A DNA stretch of 42,308 bases from Pseudomonadota bacterium. GTDB lineage: Bacteria; Verrucomicrobiota; Verrucomicrobiia; Limisphaerales; SXTU01. Shown one piece after another: positions 30,463-39,329 of the stretch. Within the stretch, counting starts at the first letter, position 1; each line of letters begins with the position of its first letter. The DNA lies in contig RFVF01000039.1 of NCBI GenBank assembly GCA_009922615.1, positions 1 to 42,308 of the forward strand. The letters are read 5' to 3'. The notes beneath the pieces are model-generated. The model saw nothing but the letters and a program-made list of their open reading frames with translations, was not told the origin of the DNA and made no database searches. A program made the translations under genes and the position numbers.

Positions 30463-33249
30463 ATGACCGTGCTGCTCCTCTTCTTCTGCTCGGGAGCAAC
30501 CGCGCTGGTCTATGAAGTCCTGTGGTCCAAGCACCTCGCCCTGCTGCTCGGCAGCACGGTGCAGGCGCAGACGGTGGTGCTGGCGGTGTTCATGGGCGGC
30601 CTCGCGTTGGGCAACCGCCTTTTCGGCCAACGCGCGGACACGGTGGCCAACCCACTCGCGCTTTACGGTCGGCTGGAACTCGCCATCGGCCTCTATGCGT
30701 TTTTCTTTCCCCTGCTGCATCGCGTGGCGGACCAGCTTTTCATCCGCGCTGGAGCACCGTTGCTGGACCGGTCCACGGCGCTGCTCGCGTTGAAGGGCGC
30801 GTTGAGCATCGGCCTGCTGCTGGGTCCCACGATCCTGATGGGCGGCACGCTACCGCTGATCGCCGCGTGGCTGAACCGTCGCGGCACGGACGCGGGCCGG
30901 CTCTCGGCGCGTTTCTACTCGGTGAACAGCCTCGGCGCAGTTTGCGGGGCCTGGCTTGCGGGCTTCGTGCTGGTGCAGGCGATGGGCATGACAGCGGCGC
31001 TGCAACTGACCGCACTGGCAAACATCGGCCTCGGCCTCGTTGCCCTCGGCATCGCAAGCCAACCTGCGGCAGCGAGCCCGCCGCATGAAAGCGAGCATCC
31101 TCCGAGCACCGCTCCCGTCACCACTGGCTCATCACCAATTACTAATCACTACTCACTTCCGATTTTGATCGTCGCCCTCACCGGCGCGACCTCGATGGGC
31201 CTAGAAGTCCTTGCGGCCCGTTCGCTCGTGCTGATCTTCGGCGCTTCGCTCCAGGCCTTTGCCATCGTGCTGATGGCTTTCATCCTCGGCATCGGCGTGG
31301 GAGGGGCGGTGATGGCTTCCCCGCGCACCCGCGGGTGGCAACGGGAAACCGGCACAATGGTCCTGCTCATCAGCGCGGCGCTGTGGATCGGCTTGCTCGT
31401 GGCCGGCGTTGAGCATTGGGTGAAATTCTACCGGTGGGTGAAGACCGGGCTGGCGCGGACGGAGACCGGCTACACGTTCCATCAACTCTGCTCGGGCATG
31501 ATGTCGCTGATCGTGCTGGGTGTGCCTGCGGGCCTGCTCGGCGCAGTGCTGCCGTTGTGGATTCGCGAACTACCGCAGAGCGGAACGGCGCTGGGGCGCG
31601 GCGTGGGCCGGTTGCTGACGTGGAACACGATCGGCGCAGTGGCGGGCACGCTGGTGACGGGCTTCGGGCTCATGCCGGGGCTGGGTTTGCGAGGCGCGTT
31701 CCTCACGCTGGCGCTGGGCCTGTGTCTTGCGGCCTGGCTGCTGGCCCGCCAGCTCCATCGCAGTGGACCGGAACTGATCGCCGGAACCGTCGCGGTCGCG
31801 CTGATGCTAATCGCTGCTTTCGGCGGCGAAAGCTGGCGGCACTTGTTGAGCTCCGGAGTGTTCCGGTTGCGCGAAACGGAGCTGCGCAGGAACCTCGTCG
31901 CGCACCGCCAGCAGCATGTGAAAATCCATTTCTACGAGGACGCGGCGGATGCCTCCGTGGCGGTCGAGCAAGGCGACGGGGTGGAAACCAGCGACCAGCT
32001 CATGCTCCGCATCAACGGCAAGCCCGACGCCACTTCACGCGGCGACCTTGCCACGCAATTCCTCCTCGGTCATCTGCCCGTGCTCGCGCGGCCGGAGAGC
32101 AAGGACATCTTCGTGCTCGGCTTCGGCAGCGGCGTCACGGCGGGCGCATTGCTCGGTCACCCGGTCGAGCAAATTGTCGTCGCAGAGAACTGTGCGCCGG
32201 TGCTCCGCGCGGCGAAGTTTTTTGCTCCCTGGAATCGCGGCGTGCTCACCAACCGGCTTGCCCGCATCATCAACGAGGACGCCCGCACGCTGCTCAAACT
32301 CAGCCCGCAGCGCTACGACATCATCATCAGCGAGCCGTCGAACCCGTGGATGGTCGGCGTGGGCAGCGTGTTCAGCCGGGAGTTTTACGAACTATGCGCC
32401 AGCCGACTCAAGGACGGCGGCATCATGACGCAGTGGTTTCACGTGTATGAAATGCACGACGGCATTGCCGAGCTGGTCTTTCACACGTTCGCCAGCGTTT
32501 TTCCGAATCTGGAAATTTGGGACCCGGGCACGGGTGATCTCATCCTCCTTGGCTCACAGAAACCCTGGGCGACCGGCCCCGAGGTCTGGCAAAAGGTGTT
32601 CGCTCGCACCGAGCCCCACCGCGACTTGGCCGCCATCGGCTTGCGTGCCCCCGAGGCGCTCTGGGCACGCCAGTTCGCCTCGCAGCGCACCGCGCGGCTC
32701 TTCATTGAGAACGGCCCGGAGCAGTCTGACGAATTCCCCCTGCTGGAATATGAAGCGCCTCGGGCCTTCTACATCGGAGCGTCCGCGACGGCGTTCCTGC
32801 AATTCGACGAGCGCACCCGGCAACATCAGCTCGCGCCCAAGGCGAAACGCGCCGCGCTGGCGAGTCTGCCCGCCCCGCTGATCACCCCGATCTTCCCCGC
32901 GTTCGGCTCGATGAATTTCGCCGCTGCGCAGGCAGCCAACGCGCGCGCCAACAGCCTGACCAACGGCTACGCCCCCACGCCGCCGCAGAGCATTTTCACG
33001 CCGCCGCGCAGCGACATGGAATATCAACTCCTCGTCATCGGGGTGGAGCAGACGTTGCGCAGGCAGAGCACGGTGGCCTCTGAGCAAACCGTGAACGACG
33101 TCGGCGAGGCCATCCGCGAGTGCATCGCCCATGGCGAACTGGCGCGCGCCCAAAGCTTGCTCGGCACAGCGGGCGGCAAATTACGTAACGCCGCCGAACT
33201 GCGCTTCCTCGGCCGCGTCTGGGAACAGGCATCCGCCGCCAAGCCATGA
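30463..33249 (+). CDS. Large membrane protein fused to a spermidine synthase-like domain
   Basis: The 928-residue protein has two blocks of membrane helices (about 1-205 and 232-460), separated by a Pro/Ser linker that contains a heptamer array. A Rossmann domain follows (about 500-760, with FVLGFGSGVTAGALLGHPVE and YDIIISEPSNPWMVGVG) and then a C-terminal tail rich in Ala. The ISEPSNPW segment replaces the LDAF/DxxD-type active site of true spermidine synthases and is common in large fused proteins of this group, so polyamine synthesis is doubtful. The ATG at 30463 begins directly with a membrane helix. Its stop overlaps the start of the phosphodiesterase gene (ATGA). Confidence 0.87.
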   Translation: MTVLLLFFCSGATALVYEVLWSKHLALLLGSTVQAQTVVLAVFMGGLALGNRLFGQRADTVANPLALYGRLELAIGLYAFFFPLLHRVADQLFIRAGAPLLDRSTALLALKGALSIGLLLGPTILMGGTLPLIAAWLNRRGTDAGRLSARFYSVNSLGAVCGAWLAGFVLVQAMGMTAALQLTALANIGLGLVALGIASQPAAASPPHESEHPPSTAPVTTGSSPITNHYSLPILIVALTGATSMGLEVLAARSLVLIFGASLQAFAIVLMAFILGIGVGGAVMASPRTRGWQRETGTMVLLISAALWIGLLVAGVEHWVKFYRWVKTGLARTETGYTFHQLCSGMMSLIVLGVPAGLLGAVLPLWIRELPQSGTALGRGVGRLLTWNTIGAVAGTLVTGFGLMPGLGLRGAFLTLALGLCLAAWLLARQLHRSGPELIAGTVAVALMLIAAFGGESWRHLLSSGVFRLRETELRRNLVAHRQQHVKIHFYEDAADASVAVEQGDGVETSDQLMLRINGKPDATSRGDLATQFLLGHLPVLARPESKDIFVLGFGSGVTAGALLGHPVEQIVVAENCAPVLRAAKFFAPWNRGVLTNRLARIINEDARTLLKLSPQRYDIIISEPSNPWMVGVGSVFSREFYELCASRLKDGGIMTQWFHVYEMHDGIAELVFHTFASVFPNLEIWDPGTGDLILLGSQKPWATGPEVWQKVFARTEPHRDLAAIGLRAPEALWARQFASQRTARLFIENGPEQSDEFPLLEYEAPRAFYIGASATAFLQFDERTRQHQLAPKAKRAALASLPAPLITPIFPAFGSMNFAAAQAANARANSLTNGYAPTPPQSIFTPPRSDMEYQLLVIGVEQTLRRQSTVASEQTVNDVGEAIRECIAHGELARAQSLLGTAGGKLRNAAELRFLGRVWEQASAAKP
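31131..31158. repeat. Heptamer array (ATCACTA-type) inside the large spermidine-synthase-like gene
   Basis: ATCACCA, ATTACTA, ATCACTA and CTCACTT follow one another in 7-nt phase. They encode SPITNHYSLP in the linker between the two membrane blocks. A closely similar array lies 9 kb away at 40409-40430 between lpxD and panD. Confidence 0.7.
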
Positions 33250-33710
33250 AGATCGGGCTGATTTCCGACACGCACGACTACTTCGATCCGCGCATCCCCG
33301 CGCTGTTCGCCGGCGTGGAGCACATCCTGCACGCCGGGGACATTGGCACGCCGTGCATCATTCAGCAGTTGGAAGCCATCGCGCCCGTGACCGCGGTGCT
33401 GGGAAACAATGACTTCGACCCCTCCTGGCGCGAGACCGAGATCGTGACGCTCGGCGGACGCAAGTTTCTCATCCACCACATCGTCGGCATCCGTGAACTG
33501 GCGGACGGCATCCGCGACCGGATCGCCCGTGCGCAACCGGATGTGGTCGTGTTCGGTCATACCCATCAACGGCACGAGGAACGCCGCGGGGAAACGCTCT
33601 TCCTCAACCCCGGCTACGCGGGCAAACCGCGCTTTGGCATGGAACGCAGCGTCGCCCTGCTGCACCTCGAAGCGAAGGCGCTGCGAATGGAATTCCTACC
33701 GCTGACCTGA
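33246..33710 (+). CDS. YfcE/MJ0936-type metallophosphoesterase
   Basis: A compact 154-residue calcineurin-like phosphodiesterase. Metal-binding motifs are complete: SDTHDY (D8, H10), HAGDIGT, LGNND and FGHTHQRHEE, followed by NPGYAGKPRFG. Relatives hydrolyse phosphodiesters in vitro; the physiological substrate is unknown. The ATG overlaps the TGA of the preceding membrane gene, implying coupled translation. It converges on the thioesterase gene with a 6-bp gap. Confidence 0.92.
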   Translation: MKIGLISDTHDYFDPRIPALFAGVEHILHAGDIGTPCIIQQLEAIAPVTAVLGNNDFDPSWRETEIVTLGGRKFLIHHIVGIRELADGIRDRIARAQPDVVVFGHTHQRHEERRGETLFLNPGYAGKPRFGMERSVALLHLEAKALRMEFLPLT

Positions 33711-33716
33711 ACCGGA

Positions 33717-34160
33717 TCAGACGAGCAGTTCCGCCGGTGCGACCTCGATCTTCTCTTCAATGTCCTTGGGAATCGGCACCGATGACATCTTGCCGTGCGC
33801 GTCCCGCGTGACGCAGACCACGGTGAGCTTGCCGCGCGCGACCTCGACGGGATGCGGGCCGTTGAGCTTGCGGAACTTGAACAAGTAGCTGAGGGACTTG
33901 GCCTTCTTCTCCGCCACAATCATGTGGATTTCCACCTCGTCCTCGAAATGCAGCGGATACCGGTAGTCACACGAGGCATGCACACGCGGCCAGCCCACCG
34001 GCGGATCCGTGTGGCGGCTGATGATGGAGAAGCCCAGCGAGCGAAAGAACGCGTGCTCGGCAGTCTCCATGTATTTGAAGAAATTCGAGTAGTGGACGAT
34101 GCCCGCCATGTCGGTCTCGCTGAACTCGACGCGGCGGAGGGCTTTGAACTCGGAGGCCAT
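33717..34160 (-). CDS. Acyl-CoA thioesterase (hotdog fold, YbgC/4HBT-like)
   Basis: A hotdog-fold thioesterase of 147 residues. The N-terminal motif FSETDMAGIVHYSNFFKYME contains the catalytic Asp (D17) and conserved His (H23) of the 4-hydroxybenzoyl-CoA thioesterase group. The middle strand is RYPLHFEDEVEIHM. The enzyme is probably cytoplasmic and hydrolyses an acyl-CoA; chain length cannot be told. ATG 34160 is chosen because the conserved segment follows within about ten residues. The gene is divergent from the metallophosphoesterase, leaving a 121-bp shared control region. Confidence 0.9.
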   Translation of the reverse strand: MASEFKALRRVEFSETDMAGIVHYSNFFKYMETAEHAFFRSLGFSIISRHTDPPVGWPRVHASCDYRYPLHFEDEVEIHMIVAEKKAKSLSYLFKFRKLNGPHPVEVARGKLTVVCVTRDAHGKMSSVPIPKDIEEKIEVAPAELLV

Positions 34161-34281
34161 GATGAAGGGTGCGTTTAGGCTGCGCACACTGTGCCGCAAG
34201 AATCGCGAAGCCGCGAGTTGAATGTGCGCTAGCTTCCCGGCACGGTCGTGCAGTGCCACGCTGGCCCCGATCAGTCGCCCA

Positions 34282-35058
34282 ATGAAGCTGCCCTTCAAAC
34301 TCACGCGGCGCCGCTGGTTGATCGGGCTTGGGCTAGGCCTGCCCGCCACGATCGCAGGTGACGCTTTGGCCATCGAGCCCAACTGGCTGCGCCTCCACAA
34401 AGTGCGGCTGGCGAAAGCGCAGCCGACTCATCGCATCGCCCACTTCACCGACCTCCATCACAAGGGCGATCGGAAGCTCCTCGAATCCGTCATCCGCCAG
34501 ATCAACGCGCTCCAACCGGACTTCGCGTGCTTCACCGGGGATTTGATCGAGGAGGCCAACCACCTACCCGAAGCGCTGGAACTGTTGCGGCAGCTTCGCG
34601 TTCCGCTCTACGGCGTGCCCGGCAATCACGACTACTGGGCCAAGGCGGATTTCAAGCTGATCGGCGACGCGTTCAAAGCCACCGGCGGGGCGGGGCTGAT
34701 GGATTCGACCGTCCGCACGGCCGATGGAAAATGCTCCATCACTGGACTCACGTGCGAGAGCGGCCATCGTCCCGCGCCCGTGCCCAACACCCGCAACGTG
34801 CTGCTCATCCACTATCCCGCGTGGATGAAACGGTTCGAGGGCGTGCGCTTCGATGTGACGCTCGCAGGCCATTCGCACGGCGGGCAGGTGCGGCTGCCGC
34901 TCATCGGACCATTGTTCACTCCGTGGGGCGTGGATGAATACGACTGGGGCTTGTTCGAAACCAAGACCGGCCCGCTCTACGTCAACGCAGGCATCGGCTG
35001 GTTCTACTTCAACGTGCGCTTCCGCTGTCGGCCGGAGATCACCCTGCTCGAAATCTGA
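34282..35058 (+). CDS. Tat-exported metallophosphoesterase (YkuE-like)
   Basis: The N-terminus has a twin-arginine signal (LTRRRWLIGLGLGLPATIAG), predicting export of a folded metalloenzyme. Calcineurin-like motifs follow in order: HFTDLHH, FTGDLIEEA, VPGNHDYW, LLIHYP and AGHSHGGQVRLP, the last typical of the YkuE/UDP-diacylglucosamine-hydrolase-like branch. ATG 34282 gives 258 residues and places the RR at 9-11; an upstream ATG at 34222 would add 20 residues ahead of the signal and is unlikely. Its role is probably in envelope or lipid phosphoester turnover, with unknown substrate. A hairpin at 35073-35110 follows. Confidence 0.9.
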   Translation: MKLPFKLTRRRWLIGLGLGLPATIAGDALAIEPNWLRLHKVRLAKAQPTHRIAHFTDLHHKGDRKLLESVIRQINALQPDFACFTGDLIEEANHLPEALELLRQLRVPLYGVPGNHDYWAKADFKLIGDAFKATGGAGLMDSTVRTADGKCSITGLTCESGHRPAPVPNTRNVLLIHYPAWMKRFEGVRFDVTLAGHSHGGQVRLPLIGPLFTPWGVDEYDWGLFETKTGPLYVNAGIGWFYFNVRFRCRPEITLLEI

Positions 35059-35069
35059 CGGTTAAAACC

Positions 35070-35110
35070 AAACGGGCGGTGCCGCGCCACCTTGCATCGC
35101 GGACCGCCCG
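35070..35110 (-). terminator. Probable terminator between the phosphoesterase and small secreted gene
   Basis: CGGGCGGT (35073-35080) pairs with ACCGCCCG (35103-35110) across 22 nt. Reading on the minus strand, the stem is followed by TTTGGTTTT, so it fits the end of the small minus-strand gene at 35143. It may also serve the plus-strand gene ending at 35058. Confidence 0.55.
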
Positions 35111-35142
35111 CCGGAAACTACTGATCAGGTCGGACAACAACC

Positions 35143-35445
35143 TCAAGCGCCTTTCTTCTTCTCGAATTCGAGTGCCTTCTCGATTGCGGCGTGGGCTGCC
35201 TCGACATCTTTGATCGCTTGGTGTTTGTGACCACCGAAATCATGCGGGGCTTTCTCCAAATAGGCTTTCGCTTCCTTGAGCTCCTTGAGCGCGCGATGGA
35301 GCGGGCCTTCGCCGTCCTTGCCCTTTTCCTTGCCCTTGCCCTTGCCTTCAGCCGCAGTTGCAGTGGAACCCGTTTGCAGGACCACCGGCAGGGCCAAGGC
35401 CGCACCGAACAACGCCGAACGGCGATTCAACAATGATGTTCTCAT
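35143..35445 (-). CDS. Small secreted Lys/Gly-rich helical protein
   Basis: A 100-residue protein with an export signal that resembles a Tat signal (LNRRSALFGAALALPVVLQ). A low-complexity Gly/Lys stretch (about 34-47) and a two-helix module (about 48-95) follow. That module contains HRALKELKEAKAYLEKA and DFGGHKHQAIKDVEAAHAAI. The DFGGH turn between two amphipathic helices recalls small periplasmic helical-hairpin proteins found in many bacteria, but I cannot name the family. It lies downstream of hisD on the same strand, with a 122-bp gap. The function is unknown. Confidence 0.8.
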   Translation of the reverse strand: MRTSLLNRRSALFGAALALPVVLQTGSTATAAEGKGKGKEKGKDGEGPLHRALKELKEAKAYLEKAPHDFGGHKHQAIKDVEAAHAAIEKALEFEKKKGA

Positions 35446-35567
35446 GAGTTTTTGAGTAGATGTTAGCTGTCAACGAAATAGACATTGGCGGTCCGCAAAA
35501 AGTTACGCCGACCCAAAACGGGGAAAAGCATGGCCGGAGAATGGGTGGACGCAGGGTGCGTCCTCAG

Positions 35568-36863
35568 TCAGCTCTCTAGCCGAATCGAGGCCGACCGGCC
35601 GTGGGCATCCAACCCTTCCAGCTCGGCGAACTTCTGCACGGAGCGAAGCGCCTTCTTCAGCGCGGGCTTCGAATAATCCACCACGCTGGTGCGGCGCTGG
35701 AACTGGTCCACTGTCAGGCCGGCGAAGCTGCGGCCCGCACCGCCCGTAGGCAGCGTGTGGCTCGGGCCAGCCACGTAATCGCCCAACACCGTCGGTGACC
35801 AGCCGCCGAGGAATAGCGCGCCCGCCGTGGTGATCTGCGCCACAGCCCGCTGCGGCTGGCGCACCATGACTTCGCAATGCTCGGGCGCGAGGCGGTTGAC
35901 GAGCGCGATGCCATCGGCGAGGGACTTCACCAGGATGAGCCAGCCGTTGTTCGCCAGCGCCTTGGCGATGAACTCACGGCGCGCGAGCTGCGGGAGCTGG
36001 CGGGCGATTTCCTTCTCGGTGGCTTTGAGCATCTTGGCCGAAGTCGTCACGAGCCAGACGCGCTCGTGCCCGGAGCCGTGCTCGGCTTGGGCGAGCAGGT
36101 CGGCGGCGATGAACTTCGGGTTGGCCGAGTCGTCGGCGAGCACGAGCACTTCGCTGGGGCCGGGCAACAAATCAATCGCCACATGCCCGACGAGCAGACG
36201 TTTGGCTGCCACGACGTAGGCGTTGCCGGGGCCGAAGACTTTTTGCACCGGACGGATGGTCGCGGTGCCCAACGCCAGCGCAGCGATGGCTTGCGCGCCA
36301 CCGGCCTTGTAAATCTCCGTCGCGCCCGCCGTCCGCGCGGCGAAGAGCAGCGCGGGGTTCACCGAGCCGTCCTTGCCCGGTGGCGTGCAGACGACGATTT
36401 CGCGGCAGCCCGCCACGCGCGCGAGCGTGATGGTCATCAATGCGGTCGAAACCAGCGGCGCAGTGCCGCCAGGGATGTAGATGCCCACGCGCTGGAAGCC
36501 GTCGAACTTCTCGCCAACCGTCGCACCGTGCGAATTGCGCGCCGACCAGTTCTTGCGGAGGGATTTCCGGGCGAAGGCGGCGATGTTTTTCTCCGCCTCG
36601 GTCACCGCCGCGCGGAGGGAATCATCCGCAGCCAGAGATGCGCCGAAGATTTCCGCCTGCGAGACAGCGAGCTGTTCGGCGGCGAGCTGCGCGCCATCGA
36701 AACGCGCGGTTAGCTCCAGCAAGGCCGCGTCACCCCGTTCACGCACGGCGGCCACGATGCCGCGCGCGCGCTCCTCGACCACCGGGTCAAACAAGCTCGA
36801 CGCGGCCGCAAGCTGGGTGAGCCGGGCGGCGAAATCCTTGTCAGAAAACTTCAGGACGTTCAT
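35568..36863 (-). CDS. hisD: Histidinol dehydrogenase
   Basis: HisD carries out the last two oxidations of histidine synthesis, L-histidinol to L-histidine, with NAD and zinc. Diagnostic segments are VGIYIPGGTAPLVSTALM, GGAQAIAALALGT, KVFGPGNAYVVAAKR and the zinc/catalytic region DLLAQAEHGSGH. RLAPEHCEVM and GPSHTLPTGGAGRSFAGL follow. The 431 residues match the family. It stands alone, with no other his genes beside it. A 7-bp-stem hairpin (35547-35563) follows the stop but has no T-run. Upstream, a strong terminator separates it from the isomerase gene. Confidence 0.97.
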   Translation of the reverse strand: MNVLKFSDKDFAARLTQLAAASSLFDPVVEERARGIVAAVRERGDAALLELTARFDGAQLAAEQLAVSQAEIFGASLAADDSLRAAVTEAEKNIAAFARKSLRKNWSARNSHGATVGEKFDGFQRVGIYIPGGTAPLVSTALMTITLARVAGCREIVVCTPPGKDGSVNPALLFAARTAGATEIYKAGGAQAIAALALGTATIRPVQKVFGPGNAYVVAAKRLLVGHVAIDLLPGPSEVLVLADDSANPKFIAADLLAQAEHGSGHERVWLVTTSAKMLKATEKEIARQLPQLARREFIAKALANNGWLILVKSLADGIALVNRLAPEHCEVMVRQPQRAVAQITTAGALFLGGWSPTVLGDYVAGPSHTLPTGGAGRSFAGLTVDQFQRRTSVVDYSKPALKKALRSVQKFAELEGLDAHGRSASIRLES

Positions 36864-36898
36864 GGGCGGCGAGGCTACGAGGTGGGCTGCCGAAAGTC

Positions 36899-36922
36899 AA
36901 AAGCGCGGGATTGCTCCCGCGC
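36899..36922 (-). terminator. Rho-independent terminator of the isomerase-like gene
   Basis: On the minus strand GCGCGGGA-GCAA-TCCCGCGC (36922-36903) is a perfect 8-bp stem followed by TTTT (36902-36899). It sits 29 bp past the stop of the gene at 36952 and before the hisD start. Confidence 0.85.
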
Positions 36923-36951
36923 CTGACATGGAAAGATTCGAAAGCGCCCCA

Positions 36952-37848
36952 CTAGCTCGCGAAAATCTTCGTCATGCGGTCGGACAAATCCTTCAGTCCT
37001 TCCGGCGAGCCGCCGCCGCCCTGCTCGGCGATGCCCCAGCCGGAGTAACCGATCTTGTCCAGCGCGGCCATGATGGCGGGCCAGTTGTTCGTGCCTTCGA
37101 GGAACTTCACGCCGAAGCCCGCGCCCGCGCCCTTTTCGTCGCGGAGCTTGGTGCTGTATTCCTTGATGTGCAGCTTGAGGATGCGCTTGCCGATGACGGG
37201 GATCCACTCCTCCGCCGGGCTGTAGCGGCCCACGTTGCCGATGTCGAAGTGCCAGCCGACCCACTCGCTGTTGATCGCGTCGAGCAAATCAACCGCCTGC
37301 TGGGGCTTGGTGACGAAGTTGTTCCAGACGTTCTCGATGGCGATCTTCACACCGAGATCCTTGGCGACGGGCGCGGCCTTTTTGATCTCTTCAACGCAAC
37401 GCTTGAAGCAGTCGTCGTAAGACACCTTGTCGTTCACCACGCCGGGCACGAGCAACACGCTGGTCGCGCCATAAGCCTTGGCGTCCTGGAGTGAGAGCAC
37501 GAGGCCGTCGTAGCCAACCTTGCGCGTGGCCTCGTCGGGCGCGGAGAGCGGCTTGGCCCAATGGGTGTGGCAGCAGACACTCGCGGCTTTGAGGCCGGTT
37601 TCCTTGAGCGCGGCGACCACCTCGTCGCGGTTCATCGCGCCCATCGGCTCGACGCCGAGGAAGCCGGCTTCCTTGACCTGCTTCATCTTTTCGAGCACGG
37701 AGCCCTTCACGCCCACGGTGCTCCACATGATGGCTTTCTTCACATCGCGGGACTTGCCGTCAGCAAAGACAGCGGGCGCGAGGCCGGCGGCCGCGGTGGC
37801 CGTGGCGAGGGTGTGAACGAAGTGGCGGCGAGATAAGGGCTGGCTCAT
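36952..37848 (-). CDS. Tat-exported sugar phosphate isomerase/epimerase-like protein (TIM barrel)
   Basis: The 298-residue protein starts with a twin-arginine signal ([20 protein letters not shown]) and an Ala-x-Ala-like cleavage site near FADG. An AP-endonuclease-2/xylose-isomerase-like TIM barrel follows, with [38 protein letters not shown] and [11 protein letters not shown]. The metal-binding Glu, His and Asp positions expected for this fold are present (IENV, HFDIGN, HIKE). Exported members are common in planctomycetes and verrucomicrobia and are thought to act on sugars, with unknown substrates. The ATG at 37848 is chosen for the signal peptide. It is divergent from the symporter gene. 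Confidence 0.9.
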   Translation of the reverse strand: MSQPLSRRHFVHTLATATAAAGLAPAVFADGKSRDVKKAIMWSTVGVKGSVLEKMKQVKEAGFLGVEPMGAMNRDEVVAALKETGLKAASVCCHTHWAKPLSAPDEATRKVGYDGLVLSLQDAKAYGATSVLLVPGVVNDKVSYDDCFKRCVEEIKKAAPVAKDLGVKIAIENVWNNFVTKPQQAVDLLDAINSEWVGWHFDIGNVGRYSPAEEWIPVIGKRILKLHIKEYSTKLRDEKGAGAGFGVKFLEGTNNWPAIMAALDKIGYSGWGIAEQGGGGSPEGLKDLSDRMTKIFAS

Positions 37849-37959
37849 AAGTGTGATGTCAGTGCTGGGCACCAGAGTTGGAAACCGCCGGGCCGCGTGC
37901 AATTCAAATGTGCGGGTGACAATTGCACCGGGCATGGCCAATCGCTAGCCTCGCGCCAC

Positions 37960-39267
37960 TTGAACACGCCCGCCGCCACCGTGCCGCCAGCGCCCACGCC
38001 CTGGTATCGCATCCTCTACCTGCAAGTGCTGCTGGCCGTCGCGTTGGGCATCGTGGTGGGCTGGGTGAAGCCGGAGTTTGGCGCGTCGCTCAAGCCGCTG
38101 GGCGACGGCTTCATCAAGCTGGTGAAGATGATGATCGCCCCCATCATCTTCTGCACCGTCGTCCACGGGATCGCCTCAATGCGCGACCTGCGCCAACTCG
38201 GCCGCGTGGGGGTCAAGACGCTGTTCTACTTCGAGGTCGTCTCGACGGTCGCGCTCATCATCGGACTGGTGGTGGTGAACTGGCTGCAGCCGGGCGCGGG
38301 CTTCAACATGGACGCATCCACGCTCGATCCGGAAATCGCCAAGGGCTACGCCAAGGGTGCCGAAAACCAGACCTTCACGGCTTTCCTGTTGAACATCATT
38401 CCAACGACGCTGGTCGATGCATTCGTCACTGGTGACCTCCTGCAAGTGCTCCTCGTCGCGACGTTCACGGCGTTTGCCATCTCCGCGCTGGCCGAACCGC
38501 ATCGGGTCGCCGCGCTGAACGCAATCGAGCGCGGCTCGGAAATTTTCTTTGGCATCATGCGGCTCGTCGTGCAATTCGCACCGCTCGGCGCGTTCGGCGC
38601 GATGGCCTTCACCGTGGGCAAATACGGACCCGAGGCGCTGGGCAAGCTCGCGCAGTTGATGGCCGGGTTTTACGCCACGGCAGCCGTGTTTGTCTTCGTG
38701 GTGCTCGGTGGCATCGCGGCGGCATGTGGATTTTCCATCTTCCGCTTCCTCGCGTTCATCAAGGAAGAATTGCTGCTGGTGCTCGGCACCAGTTCCTCGG
38801 AAACCGCCCTGCCGGGCATGATCCAGAAAATGCGGCGCCTAGGCTGCTCGCAAGCCACCGTCGGCCTCGTGATCCCGACGGGCTACAGCTTCAACCTCGA
38901 CGGCACGAACATCTACATGACGATGGCCGCCGTCTTCCTCGCCCAGGCCACGAACACGCCGCTCGACCTCCGTGAGCAAATCACGTTGCTGCTCGTCGCC
39001 ATGGTCTCCTCGAAAGGCTCCAGCGGCGTGACGGGCGCGGGCTTTGTGACGCTGGCGGCCACGCTCGCCGTGCTGCCCAAGGTGCCCATCGCCTCGCTCG
39101 CGCTGCTCGTGGGCATCGACCGCTTCATGAGCGAATGCCGCGCGATCACGAACCTCATCGGCAATGGCGTGGCGGCGATGGTCATCAGCCGATGGGAGGG
39201 CGAAGTGACGCCGGAGACGCTGCGGAAGAACTTGGCGGCGGGAGGAAACAACGCAGGGAGTCTCTGA
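37960..39267 (+). CDS. Dicarboxylate/amino acid:cation symporter (DAACS family)
   Basis: A GltP/DctA-like secondary transporter of the inner membrane that takes up C4-dicarboxylates or acidic amino acids with protons or sodium. The 435-residue protein has the expected eight or so helices, starting with [17 protein letters not shown]. It has the serine-rich hairpin [13 protein letters not shown], the [11 protein letters not shown] signature and the second hairpin [14 protein letters not shown], ending with the [17 protein letters not shown] region that sets substrate preference. The start is uncertain: TTG 37960 is used, and GTG 37981 or 37897 are alternatives; none has a Shine-Dalgarno. It converges on lpxD across a 62-bp gap that holds a short GAGGA-C-TCCTC palindrome at 39294-39304. 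Confidence 0.94.
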   Translation: MNTPAATVPPAPTPWYRILYLQVLLAVALGIVVGWVKPEFGASLKPLGDGFIKLVKMMIAPIIFCTVVHGIASMRDLRQLGRVGVKTLFYFEVVSTVALIIGLVVVNWLQPGAGFNMDASTLDPEIAKGYAKGAENQTFTAFLLNIIPTTLVDAFVTGDLLQVLLVATFTAFAISALAEPHRVAALNAIERGSEIFFGIMRLVVQFAPLGAFGAMAFTVGKYGPEALGKLAQLMAGFYATAAVFVFVVLGGIAAACGFSIFRFLAFIKEELLLVLGTSSSETALPGMIQKMRRLGCSQATVGLVIPTGYSFNLDGTNIYMTMAAVFLAQATNTPLDLREQITLLLVAMVSSKGSSGVTGAGFVTLAATLAVLPKVPIASLALLVGIDRFMSECRAITNLIGNGVAAMVISRWEGEVTPETLRKNLAAGGNNAGSL

Positions 39268-39329
39268 CTTTTATCAGGACCACGCGCGGTAACGAGGACT
39301 CCTCACGTCGTCCCCTACCCCGACCACCG

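Noticed and set aside
30463..33249. Genuine spermidine synthase
   Set aside because: Fused to about a dozen membrane helices, and the polyamine-site aspartates are replaced by ISEPSNPW.
35547..35563. Terminator after hisD (GGACGCA-GGG-TGCGTCC)
   Set aside because: Stem of only 7 bp and no T-run on the minus strand; may be a weak structure only.
39294..39304. Short palindrome GAGGA-C-TCCTC between the symporter and lpxD
   Set aside because: Five-bp stem without T-run; too weak to call a terminator or repeat element by itself.
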